DNA of 64,000 nt, taken from NCBI RefSeq assembly GCF_014529535.1, contig NW_023503302.1, forward strand, positions 2,029,039 through 2,093,038, read 5' to 3'. Of this stretch, positions 11,603 through 24,073 are shown piece after piece; the stretch's first letter is position 1, and the number at the start of each line of letters is the position of its first letter. This stretch comes from Bradysia coprophila (Eukaryota > Arthropoda > Insecta > Diptera > Sciaridae). The position numbers were made by a program, and so were the translations under genes. Under the pieces are notes generated by a model. The model was given only the letters and a program-made list of their open reading frames with translations, had not been told where the DNA came from and did not search any database.

Positions 11603-14600
11603 CCTTATCATATACACTTAACAAATTTGTTTCAACACAGGCGGCAGAACTGCTCTCACTATGACTCTGTGACCACAAAGTCGGTTTTCAGAGGTGCGCA
11701 TGAGAGCTTCGAACTTAAAAATTTTTTTGTGTTATTTTCGTGATCAGTGGACCATTCTGCATAGAGCCTACCCGCAGGCCTTAAAAAAATAAAAAAAAGA
11801 CTGCAAAACGCTACACCCTAATTATTAGTCGACGTAATAAATAGAAAATATTTGTAATTTCTCCAGACACAGTTGTATGGTGAGTTGACTTATGAATCTT
11901 AAGGTTTCTGTCGACTTATAACTTTAATTGAAAATCTCTCTATTTTAAGTGTCGAAGAAACCGTTGTCTTGAAAAAAAACATGCGGGTCTATGGTATATG
12001 TGTGAACTGTGTCTAGACATTTTGCTGTTTTAGGCATGTTTTAACCTCCAGCATCTTATTTGATTGGTCAATCTCTCTAATCTCACAATCAACGCACATA
12101 AAGCGCTTACCTTATTCAAATTAATCTATTTATGAAAATTCATTTACTTCCGCGTAAACTTTTTCGTTCACATCAGGAAAAGTTGCCGTACAACCAGTCA
12201 AGTTTTCCTTCGACGAAAATGAAAACAAAACTTCACTGTGAGCTCATAAAACAAAAAAAAAACTTTTCGATGAAAGATTACAACCATGAACCAATTTACA
12301 TCATATTGTTTCAGCTCCGTATGAATTGGAAATCTAAACAAAAGTGCTGGGATTACGAGAGCAGCGAGTGTATAGCATAGAGATACCATCAAACGTTTTT
12401 CATATAATTAGTACTTCAGATAGGCTATACATAATTCTTCGATATTTTCTTCGTAATTATTCGTCTTCTTGTCCTTAAAAAAGAATCGATTCTCCTCTTT
12501 TGTTTCCAAAGTTTGATTAATATTCCCAACATTTTCATTATGAACTTTGTTCAGCTTCTGTATATGTATAAGTACTTATAGCGTATACTCAATTAATTGT
12601 TTCATTTAACATTTCTACATGAAGTACTTTCTGTTAATGCTCTTTAAGGACCTGTTTTACAGGTGGTGATAATGGAACATGAACATGAAAACGTTCTTCA
12701 GTATAGCTTGGAATCCTTATCAGTTCAGTTAGATGAAAATTTTTACGTGGAGAAACATATATATAAATAAGCCGATATGACTAACGAATAACGATTCAAT
12801 CAGTGTTGCATGAATATTGCGAGAAATTTTCTTTAGTCTCTCGTCAGTTGAATAGCAGCTTAATGTAATTTCGTCCGTCGTTCCATCTATCTATTAGGTT
12901 AGAAAGACTCTGCACTTTATGTAAGTACATCGTCTCATTCTACAGTCAGAGTAGAGGTGAATGTGCAATTATGTTATGTAAAATATCTTCTCTTCGCAAT
13001 TGAGTCAATATAAGGGATTTAGGTGAAAATTTGAATATTCGTGGATAAACAGTTACGCCTTACTTGATAGAGACTTCATTCGTAAATTTCCATCTAATTG
13101 CACTTGTTACACACACATACACACCTTCTTATACAATCATTGTCAGGAAACGAACAATTTCAATGATAAAGATAAATATTAATCCAAATGTCAGAGAACA
13201 TTTCCGGTTGCAGTGACACTAGGTACTCAAATAGATTTTCTCTGCATGCCGTGCATCTATTTTCATATTAACAGGTACATTGAGTTACAGATGAGTATAG
13301 TACACAGTTCGTGAAAAGCAGCTTGAAAAATAGGTTCGTGCAAAAAATGATTGAAAAAGGTTGACAGCGATTGATGGCGGTTGACGGTCCGTGAAACCGA
13401 AACCACCAAAACCGATACTTTCGTAATTAAAAATATAAAATTTAAATAGAGAATCGCTACCGAGATACCTAGAGAAAACGAAAAGACACTAGCATTAGGA
13501 AACTGCGGTCATATTGAACTCTGATTGGTCCTAAAATGCTGTTACGTACGGCTACTCTAATATTTTGGAGCGCTGCTCACATACATCGATGAATCCCATC
13601 GTAATTGTCACATTTAGTGACATTTAGTATTCTTAATCACTTTCAATGATCAGATGACTTACCAAAATTTATATAATAAGTCATTTAGCCCACAGCAGTT
13701 ATTAAAAGTGCTGGAAACGGTCAAATAATGGACTTCAGATGACGTTTTCCCAATTTTTTCGAAAAGCGCCCGCTGCGCCACCCTACCCTTCAAACAAAAA
13801 TTGTTTGTTATGACACAAAAAAGTGATATAAGAAGAAAAATCAGAGGTGCTAAAAATGTTGTTTAAATTTGATTCAGGCACACCGTGTACCACTCACTAA
13901 CAAGACCGTATAGAAAATCCGTTTTCACTAAAAAAAATCATTTGTAAATCCTTAGATTAATTAAAAAATTCTCAAATCACCTGAAATTTAATAGTAGTTA
14001 CGTACCAACAGGAGAATTCGCTTACTCACGAGGGCAAAATTTGTATCCAGAGCCGAAGGCGAGCGTCTGGTAAGCATTTTTATTCAAAAACGTGAGGTAA
14101 AGTTAACTTTACTTTACAAAACCAAAACTTTACCTCAAGTTTTTAAATATAAGCAAAGGATTGAAATAGTACTTCTTGTGTTTTTACCGACCTCGGCTAC
14201 GCCTTGATCTGCAAACTTCACTAAAAAAAGTACGATTTCCATCATTATCCCATTGATAAGTAATGTTCTATTTCACAGTCACAAACAGTAATGTAAAATG
14301 CAATTTACCGTGCGTTGGCATGTTATACTATATTACATTACCGATGCCAATTATAACTGTTTTACAAGTGGAGGTGCATTTGTTTTCATTGGCATTTATT
14401 GAATAACCACATAGGCAAATTTTACGCTTTTATGTGAACCAACAACCAAGTAACGTTTTGAAATGTTAAAAAATTGTGAAATAAATTTTCTCAAATTCCA
14501 TGCATAACATGTTGAATACGAAACACATTTAGAATGTTCAACCGAAACAGTGTGGTTTGTAGAAAACACAAATAATTTATTTTAGTGGAAGTTTTTGCCC

Positions 14601-17301
14601 CGCTTTAGGCCAATTCTTCATTATAAGCTTGGAAGTGCTACAAAAATGCAGTGCAGCTTGTTTAAATGATGGTTGCATTTCGTGAAATTATTTTTTATCA
14701 TTGTTGTTACTATGTTCTTTGAACTACATAATTCGTCGCATTTGAACACGATCGTAATTGGCCATTTGACCGTTAGACACGCATAATAGGAGTTGTTCTC
14801 CTGTTGTCAGAGTTTTTTTTTCCTAATTTCTCAATTTGTCGATCGAATTTCGTGGTACGCAAAGACACGATTCAAAAAAGCGATGACTGCAAATCGAAAT
14901 AGTAGCAGACACCATTCGGAAAAACTCGGGCCGCTTGTGTCGTAGGATCAAAGTAGATATCTGAATAGAGTATTCTGCATTAAAAGCAATCATCTGTTCC
15001 ACAATGGCTACATAATACATTTAATTTGACTATAAAGTTTTACAAATTAAACGTTTAGCCAAATCATTTAGCACTACACCCAACAAGGTTAGAAAGGACA
15101 CATAAATAAATAAATTTCTTTATCGTTTGTCACAGGCAGCAAACACATTTCGCCGTTATTCGAATGGAATTTTCAATTAAAATACACTCTAAATGATGGG
15201 GTTTAATCTAATTAGAATATTTAATTTAATTTAATTGAGACAAGACATAAAGCAGAATTAAATTGAAATTACAAAATTTATACTTATACACAAAATGGTA
15301 TACCACCTACCTCTACGGAACAGCGAATAGGAGCTAAACAGATATGTACAAAAATAATATTAATTGTGATAGCTTTTTAAATAACAAATGTTTTGTCGAC
15401 GAAATGCTGCCTTTTGTTTTTCCGAACATTTTCTGGCTTCAACCAAACGAACAATGCTATTAACTTTTGAATTTAAAGCTAAACGAGCCTTTACGATCAA
15501 TAAATTTACTTATTTAAAGGTTCATCTAATTGATAGCATTTCTAAGATGGAATGTAAATGATAAAATTAATGGTGGACTTACCTTCTTTATGACCTTCAT
15601 TAAATTTCTGGAGTTTCAAATCTTAATTAAATTCGAATGAAGAGTCATTGGAAGCGCTTTCCAAATTTATTGTTCAACTATATAAGGATACACATCCAGA
15701 GATATTATATTTTTATATGATAACAACTAATGGCAATGTGCTTCAAAGTATAAACGAAATAAAATTGGAAAATTGAGAGAAAAATCCTTGAAACAACTTT
15801 GAAAACCTATTCATAGAAACCCGCTCCACACAAAACTCAGACGTGATTTATGAACGCTCCCCAACACAGACACATTTGTTTTTTAATTCTTATCCTATCA
15901 ATTCATAAAAGTTCGTTGATATTTAAGATATTTAAGTTCGTTGATACCACAATTTAATCCTGAGACAGTCAATTCGACTGAATGATGTTAGTTTAGTGAA
16001 TTGTTTAATTCCATGTACAATGCTGTTTCCCTTTCGTTCAATTCATTGTTAGGATAATAAAGTCGATGCCAAAATACAGAAGTGCGAAGCAAATTAAAAT
16101 TGAAATAAAAAAAATGACGGAAACTTCAGGCTAGGTCAGATTTTATGAAGAAATCTGAACCTGCATTTCTGAAACCTGTCAGTTCTAAGCTTGACCTGAA
16201 TTCATCATACAGGTCAGGTTTGATATGATCACTATACTTAGGTTTCAGGTAAGTTTTTTTCAGGTCAAAATGGTTTGAATCAGGTTCCGATCGAAACAGG
16301 TTCAGGTAATTTTCGAGCCCACTTTGAGCTTTAAAAATTAAAGCTCCAGAAACTATTATCTTCAAATTATCATCGTAATTTTTTTATAGAAAGTTAGAGA
16401 GTTAACGGAAAGTCATCTGTTGTCAACACGCAAGAACAAACAATAATGTCTGTCTAGTGCTTATAAAGCGCAATAGGAATGCCGAAGTGATAGATTTCGT
16501 ATAAAACTATTGGAGATAATTTAAACGAATGAAGTAACAGATTTTGGTTTGTTGAAATTTAAAACTTTGTGGTTCCACTCATCATTTCATAAAGAGAAGA
16601 TAGTTCCTTCCAAATGATTTACATCCAGTGAATATTAAACGTGCAAACAAAATTCACTACATTAATGTCGGACATATTCACAGAATTTCCGGGTGAAAAA
16701 AGAATCCTCAAAATGCCGAAATGAGCAACCTCACTCCTCAAATTCTATTACATACAGAATAAGTTAACAAGCAAACTCCATGCAAATGTATTTTCAAATT
16801 TAGTTTATTGCTAGCAGTCGTTAAACCGAAACTCTACCTCACATACTTTACGAGATAAAGTTGAAACCATGAAATTGAAACAGAATTCCCATAACAGTTC
16901 GCACATGGCTAAACAGTGCTGGACTCAATTCGTATTTCCAATAAGAATGTTCGAAACTTTTTGGTTTCACCACCACGTATCGTGACAAACGGAAACACGA
17001 CTCGTCACTAATTTGTAATGTTGTGCGACTTTTATGAATTATTAACTCGAATTGAATACAGAACGCAATTTAGGAGCACCCTTCGCAACAAACACTATGA
17101 AATGTTTATGCCGTAATTAACGTAGTCTAAATCAAATTGATTTATGTATTCATACCTAATTGAACTGCAAATCGTAAGCTAAAGGAATTTTATTGAATGC
17201 TCAAAGATGTGTATGATTAATGTCAATATATCGCCCAAATTATAAATTCTGAATTGATATTTATTATCGGTCTTTAGGCATTCATACTCTGCACGTGTGC
17301 A
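11603..17301. other. Long intergenic stretch, no gene supported
   Basis: AT-rich DNA with no supported gene. A small hairpin of about 55 bp lies at 14,088-14,142 (CGTGAGGTAAAGTTAACTTT facing AAACTTTACCTCAAG). At 16,126-16,330 the motif TTCAGGT and its complement recur about ten times, giving a misleading minus-strand open frame. All other open frames are short and featureless. Confidence 0.45.
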
Positions 17302-18354
17302 TACACTGATAGAAAAGTTAACGCGCTGGACGTGTACTGTACGTAGTGGACGTGTAAATTGGCTGGCAGACAGCTCTTTTTGGATCGAACTTCGGGAACG
17401 TTTAGTACACGTGCACTGCGTCAGTAAACGTCCAGTACGTTTGCTCTGGTATCCGAAATAAAATGAAATTTTGATGTACATTATTTCGTCAAATTTCGTT
17501 ATTTTTAATTTTAAATTTTTTATTTTTCGTGTTTTTATTCATTTATATCGTAACTTTTTCTTAGATAAAAATTTTCTCCATGTTCGGTGCTGGGCTTGAG
17601 CTGGGGACCTCTTGATCTCAAAGCGGCGCTTCAACCAATGTTGCAATTAAGACATACTACATTGATAGTTGTATTGTGAAGCGTTGGTAGAAGTAGGTAA
17701 ACGTGGAGCACGTTTGCACACAAAGTACTTATACATGCTATACGTTTACTTACATGACACACATATGAAACTTTGAAAATATTTTTTTTAATTCTAATTA
17801 TAACTATGGTATATGACAATGACCTAATATCGAGAATCGTAATCGTAATTCCTTCTTCTCCTTTTTTGCGTAATATTTCGATATTTCAACAGTATGAGAT
17901 TGGAACTCAGGAAATAAAACGTTTTGCAATTTAAATGACTGAATTTAATATTTCTGTTTTTAAGTGAATCCTAAAATCCTGATACAGATACATTCATCTC
18001 ATGTACGTAAAGGACTTGACATAGTTGCTATTAATATAAAATGCACAGTGTACGAATGTTAACGCACAACAAGTACGATCTTTTGACATCATACTTACCA
18101 TGCGTATACAAACATCCGAAACGTGTGCTTTTCTCAAACGTGTTAGGCGTATGAGGTAATTTTGCGATGAAGTTACACATACCAAAATTTTACACATGTC
18201 CTACGTCGACTACACGCGTGAGATGTATGGCACACATATCGTACGTAAACTTACATACGACAGGTTTGCCATACATACCCGACGCATACTATGCATAACA
18301 GAAGTATATCATACATATCCGAAGTACACCGCCAAAATCTTTTTTATCAGTGTA
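17302..18354. mobile_element. 1.05-kb non-autonomous element, CACTGATA ends, TA flanks
   Basis: The left end is CACTGATAGAAAAG starting at 17,304. The right end, read inverted from 18,352, is CACTGATAAAAAAG. Both are flanked by TA (17,302-17,303 and 18,353-18,354), as expected for Tc1/mariner-type insertion. The interior is rich in ACGT-centred words such as TACGTG and GTAAACTTACAT in both orientations. It has no transposase ORF, so it would move only in trans. The superfamily is inferred from the TA alone. Confidence 0.6.
17585..17641 (-). pseudogene. tRNA-like fragment (possible SINE head)
   Basis: On the minus strand this segment reads TTGGTTGAAGCGCCGCTTT, then GAGGTCCCCAGCTCAAGCCC, like a tRNA box A, anticodon arm and box B. 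The D arm is incomplete and no full cloverleaf can be folded by eye. It lies inside the CACTGATA element, so it may be a captured tRNA pseudogene or tRNA-derived SINE piece. Confidence 0.3.
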
Positions 18355-21300
18355 GTGGTAGATGTGTGTGAAATGTGCCGTACTAATTAATTAACTTGAC
18401 GAAATCCATTGATCACGGCTCAATGAATTCCTTTCAATTATTTATCGATGTTGAGTAATTCGGAGCTAAGAGAGATTATTAGAATAAGGATTTCTTCAAG
18501 AGTTTCAAGCACTACTATAAAAATGTAAAGTCTTCGGCTATGTCTCGGGTCAACGAAATTCACACGAAAACTCTACTTTTCATCTTTTTATCCGTAAAAA
18601 TGTAAATACTGTTTCATCATTCACACGCCGAGCCTTTACCAAAAATTGACAGGCTCACATATCTTTTTGAATGTTTTGTAACAAAAACATTTCAGTAAAA
18701 TTGTTCCGACAAATTTTCCTGTGAATACTCATATCCGTAAGAAAAAAAAATGAAAATCAAATTAAGACACCAGACACCAGGGTGTCCATACTTTAATTTA
18801 TGTTTAACCGAAAACTAGTGTTCTAACTATACTAATTTTACAGAAAATGTACATTCAAAGAACCCTCATTTTAACATTCATTAAGCTCACAATAATGATA
18901 TAAAGCTTAAAATCACATATACGAGACGAAAACATGCAAAATAAGGGTTTCCAACATATTTATTTCGAAACAAGCTATTTAATGCACTACGTACGACCCT
19001 TTTTGTAATACCTTTCATCATCCATGTCCAGGTAATTATGATGCCTTTTGCACTAAACACGACGAGAGACGAATTGCAAAGAGATGAGGGTGAGTTATTA
19101 GATGTGGGAACGGAAAAGACTTACTAGTTAACATACAGGACAACGGAAATGTGGTAAGTTTTCGAAAAGGGTTTTTCGGTGAACGAAAATGTAAACCTTC
19201 AGCAGATACCAAACTAATATATTCTCTGCATGATAATTATACACTATGTTGAGACAGTATGCAGCAATGCTACTACAGTGCCTATAGTGCATATACGATG
19301 AGCGTATCGTAGCGTAATTATACCATGACCGTGTTCATCCTGCATCGACGCTAATGTATCTCTTAGATGATACAAAAAATATTCGAAACCGTTTACTGAC
19401 TTCCTTCTTTTTATTGTCAATAATAAACAAAAATCACCCCAAATATGAAAATGGCAAAGACTGAAAAGTAACAAAACTGTTGCGCCGCATTACACGAAAC
19501 ATCAAAGATTTATTTATCGTCATGCTTTGTTCGATTAGATACATTTCTATGACCGGTAATTGGCTTTCATTATCCATCGTTGCGAATAGGCTCCATTGGA
19601 AAGTTATGCTACATTATTTCATTTCCATTGCGTTCATCTGAATGCTTTTCTTTTCATGCCCATAAATCGTTTTTTTTTCTTCCTTCAACAATTTTTTGCT
19701 TTTTCTCGTCTTTCGAGTGTCGACTATATTTTTCCCTCTTCTCAGAAATAATGTCTTAAGGAGCATGGAAAATTCGATTTCAAATTATTTCGCATTTTCG
19801 ATTGAAAGTTGAAAAAAAAATTTTTTTTTTTGGCTTAAGTACTCATAAACAGGACAAATTAGGTATTTGGGGAGAATAATATATTCGAAGAAGTTTTTGA
19901 ATTTAAATTACATTTGAAAATGATTGTCAATGTTCACATGGTAGTGAAGAAGACATTTGTTGGAGAGAGACTATTATGTTTATGATGTAAATTTTGGTTA
20001 CTACAACGTACTGTCGAAAATAGTTATTTGTTTGCCAAGTGTAGATTCAAAAAAGGAAACTCGAATTAAAATTGTCTACTTTTTTTGCACAAGTTGAGCG
20101 TTTTTCATCTATATTTACGAAAACTCCTTTCTATCCACGAAAACAGCATAACATACACATGTTAAAGAATCAGCACAAAAAACTTAATTGACAGTTCAGG
20201 ACACAAAAGTTTTTTTTTTCTATCCGGTTATCACAAAATAAAAAATATCTCCGCTGCTTTGTCAATCTTCAGAATGAGAGGAATGTACCACTTTTTTAAT
20301 GCATTTGGAAAAATTTCATCTACTCAGTCAAAATTTTGTTTAATTTTTTCATAATCCGTAGAAGCGTTTCGTCCACAGTTGCTAACCGAATGATAAAATT
20401 GTGTGTTAAACGTTGTTAGAAGATCAACGTTTCGTTATTAAAATGAAATTTTTGGCATCGTTTAGCGTCCCTTCTACTTTAAAAGAGCAAAATTACAAAT
20501 ATTTAATGGTTCTACACTAACGGTTCGTCATACCTTCGGCAGCTTGAACACCTTATTACGCTGAAACAATGAAATTAGAAAGTCAAAGTGATTTTTGTCT
20601 CTAACCAACTATAATTATTCGAACACAACAAAGCGAGTATCATACAGAGATAGTGTTAAAGCAATTGCAGCATGGTAATTATAACCGTGACATATTACAC
20701 TTTTCAAAAAAGGTGAGCATACTCATTTTCTGAAGGTTGATAGGCTTCCATGTTAATTGGTATACAGCAATAGTAATTGTTGAAAATCGGCATTTTATAA
20801 TTTGTTCATACACCTAGAAGGCAAAAGACTTGTGTGTCTAACGAGCCGAACTACTAGATAGTTAATTGCACACAATTTTATCCACATTATTGCACATTAA
20901 ATTTTATACCATGATATATGACGCATATATATACACAGTGCATAGGGGATATAGAGAACTTTTCCAAATGCTAAATAGTAATTTATGCAACTAGTTGCGA
21001 AAAGTGGCAGTTTTTGTCACGGAATGTTATGTTATCAGACGAACGAAGCAAACTACTATTTGCATATACAACATTTTCTGCAATTAGCTGCGTTAACATA
21101 CATTCTTCTGTATGAACGAAATATTGTATGAATGATCAAGAAGATTGCATTTATGTACGCTTCAAAAATTGGTTCACTGCGATTATGTACCTCAATAGCT
21201 AATTGTTAGAGGTGTTGCTGGATAAGCATTGGGTTTTGGTGTCGGGGGTCGAAGTTTGGTCAGGGCAGAATTTTTATTTACGGTAAATGTTTCAAAAGGA

Positions 21301-22639
21301 GTGGTGAAAGTAAATCCATTTCACAACTAGTGATGTAAAGTATATATGAAAATCCATTTCACAACGAAAAGTAAAATATAGAAAAACAGAGAAAAAAGAC
21401 ACTTCGATCGCCACCCATGAAAAAGTTCAGTTTTCGCAGCGGATTTGCATAAACTGTATAAGCGCACTACTATAACACGGAGATCGTGTTGCCAGGTTGC
21501 ACAAAACAAGATACCGTCGCGTCGTGTAGAGTTTATAAATTAGTTGGAAATGTGAAATGGATGGCGTTGAAATTGTCGATAATTTGAAATGGATTAGCTA
21601 CTACGAAATTTTTCAGTCAAATTATACCATCAATTTGAGTGGCTCTAGAAGTTTTGTATGGGTGGATATATTGTCAATTCAAAATGGAAACAACTGCATT
21701 ATACTTAGTGAGGGTATTTTACAACAATTTATATCTAATTAGGCCGCATTTATAGATTTATGTTCGTTTATTACATTAACCGGGTGCATTGCACTCAAAT
21801 TATATGTAGAATTTTGATCAAACAAACTTCTATTTGAAGAACATTATGCTATCTACAACACCCTATTAGCAACGAAATTATGAATGGGAGACAGACTCGG
21901 GGGAAAAATTGTCGTTAAATTGGATATTATTTCACCTTTAATAAAATGCAAAATGGGGAGGACGAACACCAGAAATTCTTTACAAAGATCATCGATTTTT
22001 TGTGTTGTTTAAAAAGTGGGAACTGCTAGGCTATGATTGCTGTACATTAAAAGGCGAGGGGAAAACAACTAGAGAAAATGGTGGGACGAGTTTGAATCCC
22101 ATTCGATCTAATAGAAAATCCACTATTTGATCAAACAGGAAGAGGAAACTGGATTTAACCAAAATTTAATCGATTTGTTATGTTGGACCGTAAAGTTCCT
22201 AAAAACGATAAAATTAAAATTTTATCTTTAAATTGAATTGGTTACCAATGAATTCATTTAGATATTAATGTGAATCACTGAAGAAAAACTGGCAATAAGG
22301 TACCTTTTCCAACGTACATTAATCGCAAATCAACGAGGTAATGTTTCTTCAATATTTGTCTTGGTTACACTTCCGTCGTCCAAAACGAAATTATTGATTT
22401 TTAAACAATCGAAAAGACCTACGTTTTTACAGTTTGGAATGACTGCCTTACCATCTTTTCTGTGCTGGAATTTAATAAATAGAGGAGCATAAAGACTCGT
22501 TGGTGATAGAAGAAGTATGACTTTCATACAATAACGGACGGCTTAAATATACAATACAACCTAACCTCATTATGGCGCTCATAGTGCTCACTCGAAAACA
22601 ATAATCATACACAGAAGCTCTAGTGATCGACTTATTTAA
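18355..22639. other. Long intergenic stretch, nothing supported
   Basis: AT-rich DNA with poly-A and poly-T runs. Scattered open frames of 60-76 codons (19,244-19,474; 21,327-21,509; 21,557-21,742; 22,330-22,527) have no domain or splice context. No palindrome of note was seen. Confidence 0.45.
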
Positions 22640-23041
22640 GAGGTTCCGAGCCTACGCTGAAATTGTAGCCTACATTTCTGCGTTTCGAAATTTTTGATCG
22701 CTGATATCTTTTTACGAGAGCCCTTTTTCAAAAATGTACGACCACATTTTCGAGTAAAAATATGTCAGCTTTGAATAAAAAATAAAATTGTCTGTGAAAG
22801 TTCCATGTGCTTTGAGAAAAGTGTACCTTTGATGCAAATTTGGGGCATCGGTACAGTTTTCTCAAAGCACATGGAACTTTCACTGACAATTTTATTTTTT
22901 ATTCAAAGTTGACATATTTTTACTCGAAAATGTGGTCGTACATTTTTCAAAAAGGGCTCTCGTAAAAAGATATCAGCGATCAAAAATTTCGAAACGCAGA
23001 AATGTAGGCTACAATTTCAGCGTACGCTCGGAAGCTCTTAA
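22636..23041. mobile_element. Foldback element of the TTAA family, near-perfect palindrome
   Basis: A 398-bp palindrome (22,640-23,037) is flanked by TTAA at 22,636-22,639 and 23,038-23,041. The arms of about 190 bp are almost identical, with a ~15-bp spacer near 22,840. Ends read GAGGTTCCGAGCC and GCTCGGAAGCTC. It contains the block GAAATTGTAGCCTACATTT that also ends the 8-kb copies. If transcribed, it would make a long perfect hairpin RNA. Confidence 0.88.
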
Positions 23042-23096
23042 CCATTTACCATCGAGTCTCTATTTGCATGACCGATAGAACTTAGTGCAGCATTTT

Positions 23097-23165
23097 TAGC
23101 CGAGACATTATTCAAATCTATTTTTTACCAGAAAGTCATCATGGCTCATGTTTGTGCAAATGTAC
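23097..23165. repeat. Dispersed repeat shared with 39,588-39,665
   Basis: Both sites share GAGACATTATTCAAATC-like sequence followed by ATTTTTTACCA, then CATGGCTCAT. The copies are diverged and have no inverted ends that I can see. Confidence 0.45.
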
Positions 23166-23528
23166 AAAGATTTGATTAAGTTGTCTTCTGCATTTTTTTG
23201 TTACATTAACACAAGAATTAGCCATCATCATTTACGTCTGGGCTAAAAATATGTCATTGAGTTCTATGGGTGTTTTATTTGAACTAAATGTGTTTTTAAC
23301 AGATAATCTTACTATTATCAAATAATATAAGTGAGTCATAAAAGTATGAGTTTGAATGTAAGTGAGGGTGTACACTGTACAGTCCGTGTTAATATTTGTA
23401 TAACGTGTGGTGAATTGGGCTTACTAAAAAACATGAGCTATTGAGTATTAGTACATTATGATACCGAGGAATATTGCCAGCGTTACACACTCGTGTATAT
23501 TACACAAAACTCGAGTGCAATGAGCAGG

Positions 23529-23703
23529 GCCTATCTTTCAAAAACGCGTTTCTAAAAGTTCTGAAAGTTTTTAAAAGTTTCTAAGAAAATTCTAAAATTT
23601 CCCAAAGTTTCTTAAAGAAACTTTTCTAGAAAAATTGGGAAATTTTAGAAATTTTTTAGAAACTTTCAGAAATTTTAGAAACTTGTTTTTGAAAAATAGG
23701 CTC
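23529..23703. repeat. 175-bp imperfect inverted repeat
   Basis: GCCTATCTTTCAAAAAC on the left faces GTTTTTGAAAAATAGGC on the right. The interior is built from TTTCTAAAAGTTTCT-like units and their complements, so almost the whole segment can fold on itself. Confidence 0.7.
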
Positions 23704-23890
23704 TGGCAACGAGTTTCTGTGTAATATACAAGAAAGTATTACGTGTGCAATATTCTCTGGTCTTATTTCCTTGACGAAAACGACCAACTATAATGTAAGC
23801 TAATGAACGCTAGGCAAATAATAATGACGTCACGCATGGCGCCCACAATAGGAGAATATTAATGTTCGAAAAATAGTGTACAATGCAGTA

Positions 23891-24073
23891 ATAGTTATTT
23901 ATGACATCTGGCGATGTACTTTATTAGGCTTTATTAGGCCGCAAGCCGTGTGTTATAATACACATCATGAGCCTAATAAACTACTTTACACCGAGATTCA
24001 TACAACGTTTTATGCCCCAGAGCCAAGTTGTCAAATTTTGCATATTATGATGCTGAGTGGCATAAAATAACTT
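23891..24073. mobile_element. ~190-bp MITE, GTGCAAAGTACTTTATTAGG family, copy 1
   Basis: Begins ATAGTTATTTATGACAT and ends GTGGCATAAAATAACTTA, which are imperfect inverted ends. It shares TACTTTATTAGGC, GCCTAATAAA, CAACGTTTTATGCC and TTATGATGCTGAG, in the same order, with copies at 30,102 and 40,790. It has no ORF of substance. Confidence 0.75.
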
